64,000 nucleotides of DNA. Source: Collinsella aerofaciens (GTDB taxonomy: Bacteria > Actinomycetota > Coriobacteriia > Coriobacteriales > Coriobacteriaceae). The notes under the pieces were generated by a model, which searched no databases, was not told where the DNA came from, and saw only the letters and a list, made by a program, of their open reading frames with translations. The translations under genes and the position numbers were made by a program. This document shows, piece after piece, positions 23,369 to 31,033 of the stretch. Location of the stretch: contig NZ_SPFY01000008.1 of assembly GCF_005844325.1 (NCBI RefSeq), positions 1 through 64,000 of the forward strand, in the 5' to 3' direction. Positions within the stretch are counted from its first letter, which is position 1. Every line of letters begins with the position of its first letter.

Positions 23369-24073
23369 TTAACGAGCGGCTCGCTGCGATTTGCGCCACA
23401 GCAGATACGAGTAGACGTAGACGGCTCCGACCGAACCAAACGCCAGAACCGCAATCACCGCGGCGACGACTTCACTCGAAAGCACGCTGCCCGCCACGCC
23501 CATCGCAATCAGGCCAACACCCAGCACCATAAAGCAGGCACCGCCAAAGCGCTTCGTACGGCGCCAGTTCTCGGGATCGGCAAGCGCCCAGGGCGTCTTG
23601 ATACCGAGTGTATAGTTCCGCTTCACACGCGGCAAGTAGTTGCCTACGCCGATGAACAGCAGACCGACAGCACCGGAAATCAGCACGTTAACCGAACCGA
23701 CCGCCGGCACCACGCCCCAGACCGTAAGCTCTCCCAGCCAGCTTATGGCGCACATGAACAAGGTGAAGGCGATTACGAAGCCCTGGTAGAACTTGCCCGA
23801 GGTTCGATATGCCTCACCTTTGGGGTCGATGCGCGGCACCACGCAGAACATTGCGAGAAGCGCCAGAGGCAGCACGCCGAGCGCGGAGGCCATCCAGCTA
23901 GGACCCCAACCGTCGACGGCGCCGTTCGCGCCCCAGTGCGTGGGAATCTGCGTAGGCAAGCTCGGCATCACCATGAGGTGCGCTACAACATTAATAGCGC
24001 AGACCACAACAAGCATGGCCCACACGCGCGACGATACCCCCGTGGGGTGAATGCCCTTGTTTTCGTTATTCAT
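23369..24073 (-). CDS. SdpI-family membrane protein (DUF1648 type)
   Basis: From ATG 24073 the protein has 234 residues and about six membrane helices. The N-terminal half carries the DUF1648 motif (MPSLPTQIPTHWGANGAVDG), and the C-terminal half the SdpI motif (NYLPRVKRNYTLGIKTPWAL, then DPENWRRTKRFGG). In Bacillus, SdpI gives immunity to the SDP toxin. The start overlaps the end of the ArsR-type regulator gene by 8 bp. No SDP toxin gene is seen, so immunity is an analogy only. Confidence 0.8.
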   Translation of the reverse strand: MNNENKGIHPTGVSSRVWAMLVVVCAINVVAHLMVMPSLPTQIPTHWGANGAVDGWGPSWMASALGVLPLALLAMFCVVPRIDPKGEAYRTSGKFYQGFVIAFTLFMCAISWLGELTVWGVVPAVGSVNVLISGAVGLLFIGVGNYLPRVKRNYTLGIKTPWALADPENWRRTKRFGGACFMVLGVGLIAMGVAGSVLSSEVVAAVIAVLAFGSVGAVYVYSYLLWRKSQRAAR

Positions 24074-24344
24074 CCTTATCACCTTCCGTGTTTGTAAAGC
24101 CCATAAACCAGCCAATTAAATCCTGCATGACGGTGGTGTTTAAGCTGTATACGATGTTTTGGCCATGGCGCTCGTCGGTCACCAACCCGGCGTTTTTGAG
24201 CGTCGCCAAGTGATGGCTCAGCGACGGCTTACTGATATCGAAATGCTCGGCAAGCTCCCCCGCCGTGCAATTGCCCTCGCGCAGCAACTCCAAAATGCGC
24301 CGTCGCGTTGGATCGGCAAGCGCCTTAAAACCCTCTCCCGGCAT
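24066..24344 (-). CDS. ArsR-family repressor, SdpR-like
   Basis: The ATG at 24344 follows GGAGG and gives 92 residues with a winged-helix fold: FKALADPTRRRILELLREGN, AGELAEHFDISKPSLSHHLA, LKNAGLVTDERHGQNIVY. No metal-binding cysteine pair is present, which argues against a metal sensor and for the SdpR type. It is co-transcribed and translationally coupled with the SdpI-like gene and probably represses its own promoter through the inverted repeat at 24393-24408. Confidence 0.8.
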   Translation of the reverse strand: MPGEGFKALADPTRRRILELLREGNCTAGELAEHFDISKPSLSHHLATLKNAGLVTDERHGQNIVYSLNTTVMQDLIGWFMGFTNTEGDKDE

Positions 24345-24378
24345 AAGACCTCCTCTCATCATCTCTCATGACGTGCAC

Positions 24379-24408
24379 ACTATACTCAATATTTAGATGT
24401 TTGTCTAA
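24379..24408 (-). promoter_or_regulatory. Promoter and operator of the SdpR-SdpI-like operon
   Basis: On the minus strand TTAGAC (24403-24408) and TATAGT (24379-24384) are 18 bp apart. The inverted repeat TTAGA-N6-TCTAA at 24393-24408 covers the -35 box. Confidence 0.55.
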
Positions 24409-24465
24409 CTATCTAATACAGGAACATCTATAGAACATTCGTTCGTATTTAGCTACAATGGAAGT

Positions 24466-24689
24466 TGAAGCAGATGGGCCAGCTCCCTCTACCCGAGAAG
24501 GAGATGGACTATGAGTATTGACGATGTCCTGACGTTGTTATTGCTTGTAATCGCGGCTGTGGAGCTCGGCATCCACATTGGAGGTCGAATGAAATAGCCG
24601 CCCTCGCGTAATGCGAAGACGGCCACTTCTCACGCTACAAACGTGTTTGGGAGTTGGCCAACCCGCGGCAACGGGTGCCATCTGCTTCA
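24466..24689 (+). ncRNA. Self-complementary mRNA of a 28-residue peptide
   Basis: The 5' segment 24466-24477 is perfectly complementary to 24678-24689 (12 bp), and the next segment 24477-24487 (GGCCAGCTCCC) pairs with 24649-24659 (GGGAGTTGGCC, one G-U). Between the two 3' arms sits a small hairpin ACCCG-CGGCAA-CGGGT. A TACAAT -10 box at 24454-24459 with TAGAAC 17 bp upstream predicts a start almost exactly at the first paired base. Such 5'-to-3' closing of a short peptide mRNA is typical of type I toxin messages. No antisense RNA promoter was identified. Confidence 0.5.
24511..24597 (+). CDS. 28-residue hydrophobic peptide, type I toxin-like
   Basis: The frame starts at ATG 24511, seven bases after AAGGAG, and reads MSIDDVLTLLLLVIAAVELG then IHIGGRMK. 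It forms a single membrane helix with a short charged N-terminus and a basic C-terminus, the design of holin-like and Fst/TxpA-type toxic peptides. It is carried in the middle of an RNA whose ends pair with each other. It lies between the divergent sdpRI promoter and tcdA. Toxicity is an inference from design and RNA layout; it could instead be a small membrane-protein regulator. Confidence 0.5.
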   Translation: MSIDDVLTLLLLVIAAVELGIHIGGRMK

Positions 24690-24754
24690 TCTTATGCGAA
24701 TCACTGCCTCATTTCAACAAGCCCCTAGGGCTCAAATGGAATCGCGATAATACC

Positions 24755-24760
24755 TATAAT
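24755..24760 (+). promoter_or_regulatory. -10 box of tcdA
   Basis: TATAAT lies 45 bp upstream of the tcdA start. No convincing -35 box was found, so only the -10 element is reported. Confidence 0.35.
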
Positions 24761-24804
24761 GACGATAGCTAAAACACGATTCGCTTCCCCATCGGAGGAT
24801 GTCT

Positions 24805-25602
24805 ATGACCGAAACCACAGCCGCAACCCCCAACGAGACACGCGACACCAAGCTCGAGATCATCATGGGCCGCGAGGCACTCGACAAACTCGCCGCCGCC
24901 ACGGTGCTGGTGCTCGGCTGCGGAGGTGTGGGCTCCAATTGCTGCGAGGCACTTGCCCGCGGCGGCATTGGTCATTTCGTCATTCTGGATAAGGACATCA
25001 TCGCGCCCAGCAATATCAATCGCCAGGCCATCGCCTTTCAAAGCACCATCGGCAAGCGCAAGGTCGATGTTATGGAAGCCATGATCCACGACATCAATCC
25101 AGCCGCTACCGTCATCAAGCGCACCGAATACCTGTTGAGCGACAATATCGACGAGTTCTTCGCGAGCGTTTTGGAGCAGACGGACGGCAAGCTCGACTAC
25201 GTCGTCGACGCCATCGACACCATCTCGGCCAAGCTCACCATTGCCAAATATGCTCAGGACCACGACATTCGTTTGGTTAGCTCCATGGGCGGGGCCAACA
25301 AGCTCCATCCCGAGTGCCTCCGCTTTGCCGACATTTTCGATACGGTACGTGACCCCATGAGCCGCATCATGCGCAAAGAATGCAAGAAGCGCGGAATCAA
25401 GAGTCTGCATGTACTGTTTAGCTGCGAGGAATCGGTTAAGACACAGCCCCGCGACCCTTCCAATATCCACGAGCGCACCGAGCTCGGAACCGCCAGCTTT
25501 ATGCCGCCCATCATGGGCCAGATGATTGCCGGCGAGGTTATCCGCCAGATCAGTGGCCGCGGCACCGAGCGCGTGCGCGCCGATGGCCAGCGCTTGGACT
25601 AG
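24805..25602 (+). CDS. tcdA: tRNA threonylcarbamoyladenosine dehydratase
   Basis: This 265-residue ThiF/E1-like enzyme cyclises t6A37 of tRNA in an ATP-dependent reaction. The adenylation loop VLVLGCGGVGSNCCEALARG, the DKDIIAPSNINRQ segment and the VDAIDTISAK motif are typical of TcdA (CsdL/YgdL), as is the NRQ arrangement without a full catalytic-cysteine E1 domain. The ATG at 24805 is preferred because GGAGG lies six bases before it; an earlier ATG is too close. The next gene tatD starts 14 bp after its stop and is probably co-transcribed. Confidence 0.88.
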   Translation: MTETTAATPNETRDTKLEIIMGREALDKLAAATVLVLGCGGVGSNCCEALARGGIGHFVILDKDIIAPSNINRQAIAFQSTIGKRKVDVMEAMIHDINPAATVIKRTEYLLSDNIDEFFASVLEQTDGKLDYVVDAIDTISAKLTIAKYAQDHDIRLVSSMGGANKLHPECLRFADIFDTVRDPMSRIMRKECKKRGIKSLHVLFSCEESVKTQPRDPSNIHERTELGTASFMPPIMGQMIAGEVIRQISGRGTERVRADGQRLD

Positions 25603-25616
25603 CGGAGCGCGCCGAG

Positions 25617-26399
25617 ATGGAGCCCCGGTTATTTGATGCACACTGCCATCTTGATTTAATGGCTCACCCGGACGCCGTTGCCGATGAGGCAACGGCGCTG
25701 GGCTTGGGTCTATTTGATTGCGGCGTCGATCCACGCGACTTTTCGGCCGCAAACGAGCGCGCTCGTCGCCACCCGGGCATCATCGCCGGCGTTGGGCTTC
25801 ACCCCTGGTGGCTCGCCGATGGCCACTGCGGTTTTGCCGAAGTCAATCTGCTTTGCGAAGTTGCTGCCCAAGAACGCTACATCGGCGAAGTCGGACTCGA
25901 CTTTTCCGCGCGCTTTGCTGGAAGTGAGCCGCTACAAATACAGGCACTTAACCGGCTCTGCGATGCGCTCGTGCAGCATCCTCTTACCGGGCGCGTGATA
26001 TCAATTCACGCCGTTCGTTCGGCAGGAGCCGTACTGGACGTCCTCGAATCGCATGGACTACTCATCCCAAACCCCGACTCCCCCGCTATCATCTTCCACT
26101 GGTTTAGCGGCACTTCGGACGAACTCACCCGCGCGCGTAATGCGGGCTGCTATTTTTCCGTCAACGAACGCATGCTCGCGACCAAGCGCGGTCGCGAATA
26201 CGCACGACAGATTCCACTCGACCGCCTACTGCTCGAGACCGATGCGCCGGCCGAGCCAAACACAGAAACAAGCGCGCAGTCGCTCATCAGGTCGCTCACA
26301 AGGACCTCAGAACGCATCACCTCGCTCAAAAACTGCGACGCAAAGCGCATCGAGTCGATAGTTTTAACAAATGCGCGCTCTTTTTTTGACCTTCGCTAA
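25617..26399 (+). CDS. tatD: TatD-family metal-dependent deoxyribonuclease
   Basis: The 260-residue TIM-barrel protein carries the metal ligands of TatD: FDAHCHLDLM at the start, GVGLHPWWL, IGEVGLDFS, and LLLETDAPAE near residue 202-211. The IHAVRS and FHWFSG segments supply the middle histidines. Family members are 3'-5' exonucleases or DNases in repair and turnover. It follows tcdA closely; a palindromic element and a hairpin lie directly after its stop. Confidence 0.85.
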   Translation: MEPRLFDAHCHLDLMAHPDAVADEATALGLGLFDCGVDPRDFSAANERARRHPGIIAGVGLHPWWLADGHCGFAEVNLLCEVAAQERYIGEVGLDFSARFAGSEPLQIQALNRLCDALVQHPLTGRVISIHAVRSAGAVLDVLESHGLLIPNPDSPAIIFHWFSGTSDELTRARNAGCYFSVNERMLATKRGREYARQIPLDRLLLETDAPAEPNTETSAQSLIRSLTRTSERITSLKNCDAKRIESIVLTNARSFFDLR

Positions 26400-26401
26400 C
26401 C

Positions 26402-26640
26402 CCTGGTGTGCAAAAAATGCCAAATATGAGTACTGCTACCGGAATGGATACATTTCTTTTAACTTTCCAACCGCCAGAATAATCCTCGATTGTCCGCTAA
26501 TTAAAGCTTTTACAGTCATTCATCCTGCGTTTTCGCAAATCTTAAACCCCTCCAGACGCTCAAATCACGTCTGAAGGGGTTGATTTTGCTGCGACTAAAT
26601 TAGTCACAGTACTCATATTTGGCATTTTTTGCACACGAGG
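26402..26640. repeat. Intergenic element with perfect 30-bp terminal inverted repeats
   Basis: Arms at 26406-26435 and 26607-26636 are perfect complements over 30 bp (they begin GTGTGCAAAAAATGCC), and three further outer pairs extend them after one mismatch. The 171-bp interior is AT-rich, has no gene, and includes the hairpin at 26546-26580 and a GACTAA-A-TTAGTC palindrome. Size and ends resemble a MITE or other non-autonomous mobile unit sitting between convergent genes. Confidence 0.6.
26546..26580. terminator. Hairpin terminator inside the palindromic element
   Basis: ACCCCTCCAGACG pairs with CGTCTGAAGGGGT (one mismatch) around CTCAAATCA, followed by TGATTTTG. It probably serves tatD. 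Confidence 0.6.
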
Positions 26641-26672
26641 TCCCGGGGAGGATCCTGCACCTCCCCGGGACC
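26639..26672. terminator. GC-rich hairpin downstream of frlD
   Basis: GGTCCCGGGGAGG and CCTCCCCGGGACC form a perfect 13-bp stem with an 8-base loop, starting six bases after the frlD-like stop on the minus strand. No U-tract follows immediately. Confidence 0.55.
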
Positions 26673-26678
26673 GCTCGG

Positions 26679-27542
26679 CTATTCGACGATTGGTGCTCCG
26701 TGGCCCCAAGAACCTTCCATGCCGCACACGGTCGAGGCAAACCCGGCAGCAAAGTCGAGCGCGCGCTCGATAGCCTCGGCGCCATCCTCTCCACGCTTGG
26801 CGGAATCGAGATAGCACATCAAAAACGAAGTGAGGAACGAGTCGCCCGCTCCCATGGTGTCCTTCATGTCCGTTACCGGTTTAGCCAGCTGGCGGTAATA
26901 ACGCTCGCCGTCGTAAGCAATGCAGCCCTCGGCGCCCGCCGTAGCCGACACAAAACGCGGACCCAGGCCCTTCACCCATGCCAGACGCTCGCGAATCTCG
27001 TCCTCACTCGCGGCATCCGCCGCACTAAAGAAGGCAAAATCGACGTAGGGTGCAATCTGCTCGTAGTACTCGTCGGTGGAGTCGTCCGAAAAGTCAAAAG
27101 AGACCGTGACGCCCGCAGCCTTCAGCTTGGGCAGCTCGCGCTCGGTAAAGCAATAGTTGCCCGAATGAACCACATCGAACTGCTTCATGTACGCAAGGTC
27201 AAAGCGATCGAGGACATAGCGCGCATCGCCACGGATACCGCCCTCGTTGGAGCCGAGGAAGACACGGTCACCGTCAACGACGGTCACGCGAGCCGCTCCG
27301 TTCTCGCCAATCATCTGCTCGCACTTGTCAAGCTCGACACCCTCATCCTCGAGGCTTGCAATGACATGCTCGGCAGCGGCGTCATTGCCAAAAATGCCCA
27401 TGTATGCGGAACGTGCGGCACCGCATTTCTTGGCATAAACGGCGAAGTTCACCGCGTTGCCGCCAGGATACATGGTGTGGATATGCTCGTAGCGATCGAC
27501 GACGTTGTCGCCAAATCCGAGCGCGTTAACGTTAAATGCCAT
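26679..27542 (-). CDS. frlD: PfkB-family kinase, fructoselysine 6-kinase-like
   Basis: The 287-residue sugar kinase has the PfkB signatures GDNVVDRY near the start, YPGGNAVNFAVYAKKCG at about 25-41, and the catalytic loop DTMGAGDSF at about 228-236. Length and the neighbouring deglycase fit FrlD, which phosphorylates fructoselysine or a similar Amadori product at C6. It is the last gene of a six-gene GntR-controlled run. The ATG at 27542 is preceded by GAAGGGACAAAGG. The exact sugar-amine substrate is not shown by the sequence. Confidence 0.78.
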   Translation of the reverse strand: MAFNVNALGFGDNVVDRYEHIHTMYPGGNAVNFAVYAKKCGAARSAYMGIFGNDAAAEHVIASLEDEGVELDKCEQMIGENGAARVTVVDGDRVFLGSNEGGIRGDARYVLDRFDLAYMKQFDVVHSGNYCFTERELPKLKAAGVTVSFDFSDDSTDEYYEQIAPYVDFAFFSAADAASEDEIRERLAWVKGLGPRFVSATAGAEGCIAYDGERYYRQLAKPVTDMKDTMGAGDSFLTSFLMCYLDSAKRGEDGAEAIERALDFAAGFASTVCGMEGSWGHGAPIVE

Positions 27543-27556
27543 GGCCTTTGTCCCTT

Positions 27557-28525
27557 CTAGTACTCGACAACACCCATATAGCGACGGAAATCGGGATCGT
27601 GATCAAACACCTTGCCGCGTGCAGCACGCAGCTCGCAGTTCATGGCGTAGAACAGCACCGGGTCCAGATAGGCACGGACGCTCGCCGGCACGGCTTCCAT
27701 ACCGTACTCCTTGGCATCGAGCACCATCAGCGTATCGGTATGCGTCTTAAGGAACGCCAGGGCGCGCTCGTCCATAGCACGGCACTCGCTGGAGCCCATC
27801 TGCAGGAAGTAAAAAACGCCATCCTGAGTAGCCTCGAAGGGGCCATGGAAGTACTCGGCAGAGTGGATGTAGCTGCAGTGCTGCCACTGCATCTCCATAA
27901 GAGAGCAGATAGCGAAACCGTAGGTCTGGCTAAAGTTGGGACCGCTGCCCAGAATATAGAAGAACTCGTGCTCCTGGCAAAGCTTGGCAAAACGATCGCC
28001 CAGCTCGGCATTTACCTTCTCACGTGCCGGGGGAAGAATCTTATCCATCTCGGCGATACCGGCATACATATCGGCAAGATCGGCGTAGCCCTCCTGCTGA
28101 TCGAGCAGCTCGGCCGCAAGCGACAGCGAAATGCCAGCGGGGACCTCAGCCTGCGGCACGCCCTCGCCCCATGGGTAGACCCACGTGGTCCACTTGCCGG
28201 AGTCGATCTTAGATCCAGCGTTGTCGGTCTGGGCGATCACCGTAGCGCCGGCGGCAAGGGCAATCTCGCAGCCCTCAACGACCTCGGGGGTGTTGCCACT
28301 GTGGCTGCAAGCAATGACCAGGGACTTCTCGCCCAGACGACGCGGACGCATGATATCGAACTCGCGAGCCGTATAGATATACGAAGTGAAGGTGGTTGCC
28401 TCGCGCTGCAGAAGCTCGTGAGCCGGGATCAAATCGATCATGGAGCCACCACAAGCAATCCAGTAGACGCTGTCGAACTTGCCCTTCTCGGCAATTGCCT
28501 CTTTGATCAGATCGTGTGCGTTCAT
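27557..28525 (-). CDS. frlB: SIS-domain deglycase, fructoselysine 6-phosphate deglycase-like
   Basis: From ATG 28525 (AAAGGA upstream) the protein has 322 residues with two SIS folds. The segments YWIACGGSMIDL, IACSHSGNTPEVVEG and FYILGSGPNFSQTYGFA bind the sugar phosphate, and AEYFHGPFE is the conserved catalytic region. FrlB splits fructoselysine 6-phosphate to lysine and glucose 6-phosphate. It lies 14 bp before the kinase, as expected for kinase-deglycase pairs. Related GlmS-like enzymes act on other sugar amines, so the amino acid released is not certain. Confidence 0.8.
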   Translation of the reverse strand: MNAHDLIKEAIAEKGKFDSVYWIACGGSMIDLIPAHELLQREATTFTSYIYTAREFDIMRPRRLGEKSLVIACSHSGNTPEVVEGCEIALAAGATVIAQTDNAGSKIDSGKWTTWVYPWGEGVPQAEVPAGISLSLAAELLDQQEGYADLADMYAGIAEMDKILPPAREKVNAELGDRFAKLCQEHEFFYILGSGPNFSQTYGFAICSLMEMQWQHCSYIHSAEYFHGPFEATQDGVFYFLQMGSSECRAMDERALAFLKTHTDTLMVLDAKEYGMEAVPASVRAYLDPVLFYAMNCELRAARGKVFDHDPDFRRYMGVVEY

Positions 28526-28587
28526 ATCCAGTTCCTTTCTTGTTTGGGCCGCAATCAATGACGTTGGTTGCGTGGCCGATAGTTGTT

Positions 28588-29439
28588 TTAGTCAATCAGA
28601 TATTTCTCGAATGCGGCCATGTTCTTGGCATCAGCCGCCGCCGGGTCATCGTAGTAACGACCGTCCGTGATTTCCTGGCCCAGCATGCCGTCGAAACCAT
28701 GGGCGTTGAGTGTGGCAACGAAGGCGTCCATATCGTGCTTGCCATCGCCCCACACCAGATGGCCATACGGGTCACCGTCGATAAAGTGCATCTCGTGAAT
28801 TGCCCCATCACCAAAGGCGGCAAACCAGTCCTCGAGCGTCTCGCCTGCAACGCCCATCGCGGTTGTATCAACCATGGGCTGTAAGTACGGGCTCGCGACC
28901 TCGTCAATCATGCGCTTCGCATCGGAAACCGTCGTCACAAGGTTGCTCTCCTCGGGACGCAGGCTTTCCATCGTGAGCACCAGACCGTGCTCGCCGGCAT
29001 ACTCCGCCAGAATGGACAAGTGCTCGCGGCTGCGCTTCCAGGCTTCCTCGCGGTCCTCGTCCCAGTCGCCCCAGCCCGAGTTGATGGACATACGGTCGCA
29101 CCCAAGTACCTCGGCAAGCTCAATGCCGTGTTTAAAGTACGCCAGACTGCGCTGTTCATGCAGCGGCTTGCGTGCGCAGTACTGCCAAGGATAGACAACG
29201 TTCTCGGGGCACAGAGTACGATACCTAAGCCCACGGTCTGCAGCCTTTTTCGCCAGGACCTCAGCCTCAAAGTAGCCCGTATGGTCGAGCGTCACATGCG
29301 GCTCTGCGCACCACAGCTCAATGGACTCAAAGCCCAAACGCTGCTGCACATCAAGGAAGTAATCGAGCGACCACATGATGTAGTGGATATTCATGCCCGC
29401 AATCTGCTCGCGGCGCAGCGTCGGTTTGGATTCAGACAT
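28588..29439 (-). CDS. frlC: FrlC-like sugar-amine epimerase (AP endonuclease-2 fold)
   Basis: The 283-residue TIM-barrel protein contains FESIELWCAEPHVTLDH, GLVLTMESLRPEESN, QPMVDTTAM and HEMHFIDGDPYGHL, with metal-binding Glu, Asp, His and Glu in the order seen in sugar epimerases. In E. coli FrlC interconverts psicoselysine and fructoselysine. GGAGG precedes the ATG, which is one base after the stop of the amidohydrolase gene, so translation is coupled. Confidence 0.75.
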   Translation of the reverse strand: MSESKPTLRREQIAGMNIHYIMWSLDYFLDVQQRLGFESIELWCAEPHVTLDHTGYFEAEVLAKKAADRGLRYRTLCPENVVYPWQYCARKPLHEQRSLAYFKHGIELAEVLGCDRMSINSGWGDWDEDREEAWKRSREHLSILAEYAGEHGLVLTMESLRPEESNLVTTVSDAKRMIDEVASPYLQPMVDTTAMGVAGETLEDWFAAFGDGAIHEMHFIDGDPYGHLVWGDGKHDMDAFVATLNAHGFDGMLGQEITDGRYYDDPAAADAKNMAAFEKYLID

Positions 29440-29440
29440 C

Positions 29441-31024
29441 TTATGCCTCCTTATTTCGATCGAACACGATTTGTCCGTCCGACATCGTCATATCAACCGC
29501 AAGATCGCGTGCGTCGCGATAATCGAGGTCAAACACATCCCGATCGAGCACGCAGATATCGGCAAGCTTGCCGACCTCGAGCGTACCCAGCTCGTCTTCG
29601 CGCATCAGATCGTACGCGCCCCCGGCAGTCCAAGCGCGCAAGAGCTCGACAAGCGTCAGCGTGTTGACCTCATTCACAGGCAGTCCGTCGGCGAAGAATC
29701 CGCCGCACGCGCTGTAGATTGACTCGCCCAGGCTCGGAATCAGCAGCGGCAAATCCGTTCCACAGCACACTGTGCATCCGGAATCTTCCATGCCGCGGCG
29801 ATTCCAGCTGTGCAAAAGTCGCGTCTCGCCAATTTGTCGACGCATCATCGACAGGCAATCCTCGCGTCGGTCCAGCGTCAGAACCTGCGGATAGACCTCG
29901 CAAATTCCACCTAACTTGCCAAACTCGACAAGATCGGTCGGGTCAGAGTTCTCGAGATCGGTAATCGCATGGCGGCGAAGCATCCGTCCATGCTCGTCTC
30001 GAGGCAGCGAGGCATAGAGCGCCACGGTGCGACGAACGGCGCCATCGCCCTGGCAATGCAAGGAATATCGGAATCCGTCAGCATCAATTGCACGCAGCTC
30101 GTTCTCAATCAGATCCCACTCTGGCTCCTCGACGACCGTCTTGCCGGCAGCGCCCGCATCGGCCGAGTCCTCATAGGGTTCTATCATCTCGGCAAGCCCC
30201 GCCCATACGCCGCGATCGGTCATACGGTTGAAGCCAGAAAAACGAACGAACGGTCCCCGGAAGCGCTCTCGTGCCTCGCGGGCATATGCAAGATTTGCAC
30301 CGGCACCCACCGGCTGCGACATCATAGAGACGCGAACCGTCAGCTCACCAGATTCCTCACGGCGAGCCATTTCGTCGGCAAAGCCGTAGTAGTCATCAAA
30401 CGCCATCTCCTTGATGGCGGTAACGCCGCGTTCGTTAAGCATGCTCATGTAGTCCGAATACCCTGCACGCACCTCGGGCAGCGCGAGGAAATCGCTCATC
30501 ATGCGCCAGATCTTCTCGGCATAGCACGCCTGGGGTGTGAAGCCGTATCGCGCACTGGCGGCAGCATTGAGAACACAGGTATCCGCGCCCGGTGTAAAGC
30601 AGACGACGGGGATATCGCCAAAACACTCGTCAAACACAGCTGCTGTATTTGCGCTCTCGGCATCCGATGCCAACGTTTCGGGTAGGTTGTGGCCAAAAGC
30701 CGCCGCGCAATCCGGACGATCTTCTTTCCATGCACGCAAGAGCGACACGGCCCCTTTGGCATCAGCGATGCCGGACAGATCAGGCCCCAACGTCCGCAGC
30801 GCCCAGCCTGTATAGAAGGTATGCACATCGATCAGGCCAGGCATGACGGTGCGGTCGCCCAGGTCAACTACCTCGTCCGCCTGGGTCAAATACGAAGCTA
30901 GCTCACACTTGGTGCCAACAGCCTCAATTCGATTGCCACGGACCGCTACGAAACCTTCAAACGGCAGGTCCCCCGTACCGGTAAAGACGCTCTTAGACGT
31001 CAGGACCGTCAAACGATCAGACAT
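29441..31024 (-). CDS. YtcJ-like amidohydrolase with a degenerate metal motif
   Basis: The ATG at 31024 (GGTGG upstream) gives 527 residues. The amidohydrolase fold is clear: VMPGLIDVH, then YSLHCQGDGAVRR, LRRHAITDLENSD and CCGTDLPLLIPS with the late aspartate. The usual HxH at the first strand is HTF here, so one metal ligand appears replaced. YtcJ-type enzymes hydrolyse amide bonds in small substrates. Position in the Amadori operon suggests it frees a glycated amino acid from an acyl or peptide precursor, but this is an inference. Confidence 0.7.
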   Translation of the reverse strand: MSDRLTVLTSKSVFTGTGDLPFEGFVAVRGNRIEAVGTKCELASYLTQADEVVDLGDRTVMPGLIDVHTFYTGWALRTLGPDLSGIADAKGAVSLLRAWKEDRPDCAAAFGHNLPETLASDAESANTAAVFDECFGDIPVVCFTPGADTCVLNAAASARYGFTPQACYAEKIWRMMSDFLALPEVRAGYSDYMSMLNERGVTAIKEMAFDDYYGFADEMARREESGELTVRVSMMSQPVGAGANLAYAREARERFRGPFVRFSGFNRMTDRGVWAGLAEMIEPYEDSADAGAAGKTVVEEPEWDLIENELRAIDADGFRYSLHCQGDGAVRRTVALYASLPRDEHGRMLRRHAITDLENSDPTDLVEFGKLGGICEVYPQVLTLDRREDCLSMMRRQIGETRLLHSWNRRGMEDSGCTVCCGTDLPLLIPSLGESIYSACGGFFADGLPVNEVNTLTLVELLRAWTAGGAYDLMREDELGTLEVGKLADICVLDRDVFDLDYRDARDLAVDMTMSDGQIVFDRNKEA

Positions 31025-31033
31025 CACAACCAC

